Assembly: GCA_934481505.1 (NCBI GenBank)
Contig: CAKSPP010000040.1
Location: forward strand, 1-9,271
Direction: 5' to 3'
DNA: 9,271 bases
Source: an uncultured Eubacteriales bacterium
Lineage (GTDB): Bacteria > Bacillota > Clostridia > Oscillospirales > UBA644
This document shows, piece by piece, positions 5,701 through 9,271 of the stretch. The position numbers and the translations under genes were made by a program. The notes under the pieces are model-generated. The model was not told the DNA's origin. It made no database searches and was given only the letters and a program-made list of their open reading frames with translations. The first letter of the stretch is position 1. The number at the start of each line of letters is the position of its first letter.

Positions 5701-6764
5701 GGGTGGCGGCTCCATAAAGAAAAACGGAATATACGACAAGGTCGTGAATATACTTGAAGAAAGCGGAAAAACGGTCGTCGAAGACGGCGGAGTAATGCCC
5801 AACCCGACGGTCGAAAAGCTTTACGACGGCTGCAAAAAAGCAAAGGAAAACAATGTTGATTTCATTCTTGCGGTCGGCGGCGGCTCGGTCTGCGACTATT
5901 CGAAAGCGGTTTCCGTTTCCGCGTTCTGCGGCGACGACCCGTGGCAGAAATATTATATCCGCTTTGAGGATATCGACGACAATATGAAAATTATCCCCGT
6001 CGGCTGCGTGCTTACGATGGTCGGAACGGGTTCCGAAATGAACGGCGGAGCGGTTATCACAAACCACGCCGAAAAACTCAAAATCGGCCATGTTTTCGAC
6101 GAAAGAGTTTTCCCGAAATTCTCGATCCTCGACCCGACCTTTACCTATACGCTGCCGAAAAAGCAGATGGTCGCGGGATTTTTCGATATAATGAACCATA
6201 TAACCGAGCAGTATTTTTCGGGCGACGACGACAACACCTCCGACTATATTGCCGAGGGGCTTCTCCGCAGCCTTATTTCTGCTTCTCTTAAAGCGGTCGA
6301 AAATCCGACCGACTATGAGGCGAGAAGCAATATAATGTGGACGGCGACATGGGCTCTCAACACCCTTATCGCAAAGGGCAAGACGACCGACTGGGAAGTT
6401 CACATGATAGGTCAGGCGGTAGGGGCTCACACCGACGCGACGCACGGAATGACCCTTGCGGCGGTCGCTCCCGCGTATTACCGTTATATCCTGCCTTACG
6501 GCGTTGAAAAATTCAGGAGATTCGCGATAAACGTCTGGGGCGTTTCGGCGGAAAACAAGAGCGACAGGGAAATTGCCGAAGAGGGCATTGCGAAAATGGA
6601 AGAATATATGAAAACCCTCGGACTTACAATGAATCTTCACGAACTCGGCGTTACCGAAGATATGATAGAGGGAATTGCCGATTCGACCATTGTTATGACG
6701 GGCGGATATAAAGTCCTCGACAAAGACGATATAATAAAAATCCTTAAAGAAAGTTTGTGATAAT

Positions 6765-7385
6765 ATGTATGCACTTTTAATCAACGGAAGTCCCCATGCC
6801 GAAGGCTGCACCTATACTGCTCTTTCCGAGGTCGCAAAAGCCCTTGAAGAAGACGGAATCGAAACCGAAATTCTGCATATAGGCAACAGGAATATCAGGG
6901 GCTGCATTGCCTGCCGTTCCTGTCAGAAGACCGGTAAATGCGTATTCGACGACATGGTAAACGAGACCGCCCCGAAATTCGAAAAGGCGGACGCCGTTAT
7001 TGTCGGTTCGCCCGTTTATTACGCCGCTCCCGCAGGAACTCTGATTTCTTTTCTCGACAGGCTTTTTTACAGCACCTCCGCCGTTGATAAAAGAATGAAA
7101 GTCGGGGCGTCGGTGGTTTCCTGCCGCCGCGGCGGAAACAGCTCGACTTTTGATGTGCTCAATAAATATTTCACTATCTCGAATATGCCCGTCGCTGCAA
7201 GCCAGTATTGGAACATGGTCTACGGCACGAACGCCGAAGAAGTCAAAAAAGATCTCGAAGGCTTGCAGACCATGCGGACGCTCGGACACAACATTGCGTT
7301 TCTCGTCAAGAGCATTGCCGCCGAAAAGGAGAAAACGGGGCTTCCCGATACGGAAAAGCATATTTTCACGAATTTTCATCACTGA
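6765..7385 (+). CDS. Flavodoxin-fold iron-sulfur flavoprotein / NAD(P)H-dependent FMN reductase
   Basis: A 206-residue protein of the flavodoxin-like NADPH-dependent FMN reductase family. The N-terminal FMN phosphate loop is LLINGSPHAEGCTYTAL (residues 4-20), and VIVGSPVYYAAPAGTLISFLDRL marks the second flavin-contact region. A cysteine cluster C47-x2-C50-x2-C53-x5-C59 (GCIACRSCQKTGKC) resembles the compact 4Fe-4S motif of archaeal and clostridial iron-sulfur flavoproteins, which pass electrons between ferredoxin-like partners and acceptors. The start at ATG 6765 is 4 nt after the dehydrogenase stop and has only a weak AAAGAAAG-like Shine-Dalgarno, so translational coupling to the dehydrogenase is likely. 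In its normal state it would be the third gene of the AdhR operon, perhaps reducing quinones or other electrophiles. The insertion upstream may lower its expression. The substrate is unknown. Confidence 0.85.
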   Translation: MYALLINGSPHAEGCTYTALSEVAKALEEDGIETEILHIGNRNIRGCIACRSCQKTGKCVFDDMVNETAPKFEKADAVIVGSPVYYAAPAGTLISFLDRLFYSTSAVDKRMKVGASVVSCRRGGNSSTFDVLNKYFTISNMPVAASQYWNMVYGTNAEEVKKDLEGLQTMRTLGHNIAFLVKSIAAEKEKTGLPDTEKHIFTNFHH

Positions 7386-7413
7386 ATGTAAGGAAAAAAG
7401 GCTCTTTTCTCCG

Positions 7414-7444
7414 CCCGGGGAAAACACCTGTTTCAAACCCGGGG
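7414..7444 (+). repeat. CCCGGGG repeat pair forming a hairpin downstream of the flavoprotein gene
   Basis: CCCGGGGAAA occurs at 7414-7423 and again at 7438-7447. Because CCCGGG is self-complementary the copies can pair, with AAAACA and TGTTT between them extending the stem. There is no T run, so it is not an obvious terminator. It sits in the 93-bp gap between the flavoprotein stop and the bidirectional terminator. Confidence 0.4.
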
Positions 7445-7478
7445 AAAGGTCAGGAAAACCCTTTTTGACGGAAAAATG

Positions 7479-7528
7479 AAACCGATACAAAAAAAGATCT
7501 CCCGGCGGAGGTCTTTTTTTATCGGTTT
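7479..7528. terminator. Bidirectional terminator between convergent genes
   Basis: Seven A plus GATCTCC (7489-7502) pair with GGAGGTC plus seven T (7507-7520) around a CGGC loop, with one G-T position. An outer stem AAACCGAT (7479-7486) / ATCGGTTT (7521-7528) extends it, leaving a two-base bulge. It gives a GC hairpin and T7 on each strand, ending the flavoprotein operon (+) and the synthase gene (-). The - strand stop codon lies within the outer stem. Confidence 0.88.
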
Positions 7529-8954
7529 ATCTTATCATTTTCGCTGTCTCGGGAGATATCTCATGCAGAATTGCCTGCAATTCTTCGTTTGACATCGTGG
7601 TGTTTCTGCCGTCGTCGTAGATTTTATCGACCGTTTCTTTCATTTTTACGACGATATCGTCGGTTTTCTTGAATTTGACTTCGCCGAATCCGGAAAGGCG
7701 GAGCATATCGTTGAGCCAGTGGCAAATGCCGGCAAGTCCCGAATGAACGTCTACCGCGACCGAAACGGGGCGGTTGAGAAGTTTTTCGGTATCGAAAATG
7801 TTGTAAATTTCTTCGTCTTTGAGAAGTCCGTCGGCGTGAATTCCTGCTCTGGTGACATTGAAGTCTCTGCCGACAAAAGGTGTTCTCGGCGGAATTTTAT
7901 ATCCTATTTCATGTTCGAAATATTCGGCGATCTCGGTTATTACGGGAAGGTTCATTCCGTCGTTTGTGCCGCGGAGAGAACAGTATTCCATAACCATTGC
8001 TTCGAGCGGACAGTTGCCGGTTCTTTCTCCTATGCCGAGAAGCGAGCAGTTGACGCCCGACGCTCCGTAAAGCCAAGCGGTCGAGGAGTTTGTGACGACC
8101 TTATAGAAGTCGTTGTGTCCGTGCCATTCGATGTTTTCGGATTTTACGCCGGCGTAGTGTCCGAAACCGTAGATTATTCCCGGAACGCTTCTCGGCAGGG
8201 CGGCACCCGGATATGTAACGCCGTAGCCCATGGTGTCGCAGGCTCTTATCTTTACGGGAATTCCGTATTCTTCGCCCGCACGTTCGAGGGCTTCGACAAA
8301 AGGAACGACAAAGCCGTAATAGTCGGCTCTTGTTATATCCTCAAAGTGGCAGCGGGGACGGATTCCGTATTCCATCGCACTTTTGACAATCGCGAGATAT
8401 TTTTCAAGGGCACTCTTTCTGGTGAGTCCCATTTTGTTATAGATATGGTAGTCAGAACAGGAAACAAGAATACCCGTTTCTTTTATTCCGAGCGATTTTA
8501 CAAGGGCGAAATCCTTTTCGTTTGCTCTTATCCAGCTTGTGATTTCGGGGAATTCATAGCCGAGTTCCATACATTTTTCAAGAGCTTTTCTGTCTTTTTC
8601 GGTGTAAACGAAAAATTCGGTCTGACGGATTATCCCTTTTTCTCCGCCGAGACGGTGCATCATTTTATAAAGGTCGACGATCTGCTTTACGGTAAAAGGA
8701 GAGGTAGACTGCTGTCCGTCGCGGAAAGTCGTGTCGGTTATCCAGATATCTTTCGGCATATTCATCGGCACGAAACGGTGGTTGAAGGTTACTTTCGGGA
8801 CGGTTTCATAGTCGTAAAGATGTCTGTAAAGATTCGGCGTTTCTCTTTCCTGTAAAGAGTAGTGATAGCTCGACTGCTCGATAAGGTTGGTTTTATCCGA
8901 AAGTTCGACTTTTATAGAGTGGTCGTTTATGATTTTTTCGGTATTCTTGTCCAT
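7527..8954 (-). CDS. DRE-TIM condensing enzyme: 2-isopropylmalate/homocitrate/Re-citrate synthase type
   Basis: A 475-residue member of the DRE-TIM metallolyase superfamily, which condenses acetyl-CoA with a 2-oxo acid. The TIM barrel starts with ITDTTFRDGQQS (72-83), holding the catalytic Arg78 and metal ligand Asp79. The metal-binding EWHGHNDF (276-283) supplies His278 and His280, and GIGERTGN (307-314) is the conserved loop after it. The C-terminal part contains FVGRDFNVTRAGIHADGLLKDEEIYNIFDTEKLLNRPV. It lacks the LeuA-type allosteric domain of leucine-regulated isopropylmalate synthases and has an extended N-terminus of about 65 residues. From its overall sequence it most resembles the clostridial enzymes of the Clostridium kluyveri Re-citrate synthase type, which make citrate from oxaloacetate; homocitrate or isopropylmalate synthesis remains possible. 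It starts at ATG 8954 with AGGAGG 8 nt upstream, has a perfect promoter, and appears monocistronic. Confidence 0.85.
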   Translation of the reverse strand: MDKNTEKIINDHSIKVELSDKTNLIEQSSYHYSLQERETPNLYRHLYDYETVPKVTFNHRFVPMNMPKDIWITDTTFRDGQQSTSPFTVKQIVDLYKMMHRLGGEKGIIRQTEFFVYTEKDRKALEKCMELGYEFPEITSWIRANEKDFALVKSLGIKETGILVSCSDYHIYNKMGLTRKSALEKYLAIVKSAMEYGIRPRCHFEDITRADYYGFVVPFVEALERAGEEYGIPVKIRACDTMGYGVTYPGAALPRSVPGIIYGFGHYAGVKSENIEWHGHNDFYKVVTNSSTAWLYGASGVNCSLLGIGERTGNCPLEAMVMEYCSLRGTNDGMNLPVITEIAEYFEHEIGYKIPPRTPFVGRDFNVTRAGIHADGLLKDEEIYNIFDTEKLLNRPVSVAVDVHSGLAGICHWLNDMLRLSGFGEVKFKKTDDIVVKMKETVDKIYDDGRNTTMSNEELQAILHEISPETAKMIR

Positions 8955-8986
8955 GAAAGTATCCTCCTCATTCTTTCCTATTATAA

Positions 8987-9015
8987 ATTATAACGGGACT
9001 GCGGCTGTTTGTCAA
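8987..9015 (-). promoter_or_regulatory. Perfect consensus sigma-A promoter of the synthase gene
   Basis: On the - strand TTGACA (9015-9010), a 17-bp spacer and TATAAT (8992-8987) are an exact match to consensus. The leader is short, about 25 nt, with AGGAGG (8968-8963) before ATG 8954. No operator or attenuator is seen, which suggests strong constitutive expression. Confidence 0.92.
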
Positions 9016-9060
9016 TTATATTTTCGTTCAAAAAGTCGACGAAAAAGGGACTTTTAAGTG

Positions 9061-9080
9061 AAAAAAAGCCGCGATTGGCT
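9061..9080 (-). terminator. Possible weak terminator on the - strand
   Basis: Read on the - strand, AGCC (9080-9077) and GGCT (9070-9067) flank a 6-nt loop and run into seven T (9067-9061). The stem is only four pairs. If real, it would end a transcript coming from beyond 9271 and isolate the synthase promoter. Confidence 0.35.
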
Positions 9081-9110
9081 GAGGGCTGATAAGGAAGTAT
9101 TGGTTTCTCA

Positions 9111-9198
9111 CAGTAAAATTCCCCGTATCTTTGTCCAAAGCCTCGCAAGGCGTCAGCCTTGCTGCATTTTGAACTTCGATACAAGAAATTTTATTCTG
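9111..9198. repeat. Long imperfect palindrome in the gene-free right end
   Basis: Nested inverted arms share one centre near 9153: CAG/CTG (9111-9113, 9196-9198), TAAAATT/AATTTTA (9114-9120, 9187-9193), GTATC/GATAC (9125-9129, 9178-9182), and a perfect GCAAGGC (9145-9151) / GCCTTGC (9156-9162) with a GTCA loop. This 88-bp structure lies in the about 317-bp stretch 8955-9271, where I see no credible gene. It has no T run, so it is not a plain terminator. It may be an intergenic repeat or part of the neighbouring element. Confidence 0.55.
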
Positions 9199-9212
9199 CT
9201 ACGAAACTGCCG

Positions 9213-9271
9213 TGGCAGAACAGAAACGAACTTTTATCGCCCGACGCAGGCTCTTTTCGGGGCTTTTCCCT
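9213..9271 (+). mobile_element. Start of a second, diverged MITE-like sequence, cut by the window edge
   Basis: Positions 9213-9239 match the left terminal repeat of the insertion at 5424 at 20 of 27 positions, with GAACTTTTATCG and the following CCCGAC identical. The similarity continues past the repeat through GGCTCTTTTCGG to the end of the window, with four differences and one gap in about 33 positions. The orientation is the same as in the first copy. The right end is not in the window, so it could be a full copy, a fragment, or a different element sharing this module. Confidence 0.65.

Larger units (their letters stand above)
5312..6760 (+). pseudogene. Iron-dependent alcohol dehydrogenase, interrupted by a 277-bp insertion
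   Basis: The gene begins at ATG 5312 with AGGAGG 8 nt upstream. Codons 1-37 (5312-5422) give the family N-terminus (NPTKLYFGEGSLSNL ... KTVMLV). The frame then enters foreign DNA and stops at 5438. It resumes at 5702 with GGGSIKKNGIYDKVV and continues intact to 6760. Both parts are in the same frame and together give about 389 residues, the usual size of NAD(P)-dependent butanol dehydrogenases of the YqhD/BdhA type. The downstream part keeps AVGGGSVCDYSKA of the cofactor site and the metal ligands Asp (6185), His (6197), His (6401) and His (6443) with the YqhD spacings of 4 and 14. No further lesion is visible, so the insertion looks recent. It removes the first strand-helix of the cofactor fold from the main open frame, which can start only at a TTG (5660) inside the insertion. 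Expected role when intact: reducing aldehydes under AdhR control. Confidence 0.88.

Noticed and set aside
5423..5701. Insertion as a self-splicing intron or intein
   Set aside because: The frame stops at 5438, so it is not an intein. I see no group I or II intron core, and the ends are inverted repeats typical of a transposable element.
5418..5710. Target site duplication around the MITE
   Set aside because: The flanks TTG and GGG share at most a single ambiguous G, so no duplication can be claimed from this sequence alone.
5627..6811. 394-codon open frame on the - strand opposite the alcohol dehydrogenase
   Set aside because: It is antisense to a clearly conserved protein and has no recognisable domain; the long frame is a side effect of codon bias. 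The same applies to 2289-3416 (-) opposite uraA and 7719-8855 (+) opposite the synthase.
8981..9184. 67-codon open frame on the - strand upstream of the synthase
   Set aside because: It runs through the synthase promoter and the palindrome, has no ribosome binding site and no recognisable motif.
1..9271. CRISPR array, tRNA or rRNA genes
   Set aside because: I found no regularly spaced direct repeats and no cloverleaf or rRNA-like sequence on either strand.

Overview
The window looks like chromosomal DNA of a spore-forming member of the Clostridia (Bacillota), probably an anaerobic gut-type lineage. Pointers are a SpoIIID homologue, a PyrR attenuator, an ECF-type RibU under an FMN riboswitch, iron-dependent alcohol dehydrogenase metabolism, AGGAGG-type ribosome binding sites and consensus sigma-A promoters. 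Nothing identifies the species.

Left part (1-1684, + strand): the 3' end of a U32 peptidase-family gene, a perfect 12-bp terminator hairpin, a YetF/DUF421 membrane protein whose predicted start lies inside that hairpin, and spoIIID, whose ribosome binding site sits in another hairpin followed by a T run. Middle left (1762-3860, + strand): a pyrimidine salvage operon with a sigma-A promoter and a complete PyrR-type attenuator (binding hairpin, antiterminator, terminator), then pyrR and a uracil permease. It ends at a 15-bp perfect bidirectional terminator shared with the convergent ribU gene (3953-4537, - strand). ribU has an FMN riboswitch, a terminator platform and its own promoter.

Middle right (4841-7385, + strand): a MerR promoter with a 19-bp spacer, an AdhR-like MerR regulator with the Cys52 sensor position, an iron-dependent alcohol dehydrogenase, and a flavodoxin-fold iron-sulfur flavoprotein. 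This resembles an electrophile/aldehyde response operon. The dehydrogenase gene is broken after codon 37 by a 277-bp non-autonomous element with 27-bp imperfect terminal inverted repeats (a MITE). Removing about 276-279 bp would restore one reading frame with the family's length and its metal ligands.

Right part (7479-9271): a bidirectional terminator, then on the - strand a DRE-TIM condensing enzyme (2-isopropylmalate/homocitrate/Re-citrate synthase type) behind a perfect consensus promoter. Upstream of it is a gene-free stretch with a long imperfect palindrome and, at the window edge, the start of a second sequence related to the left end of the MITE. The most unusual content is this element family: one copy interrupts a gene and a diverged relative lies 3.8 kb away.
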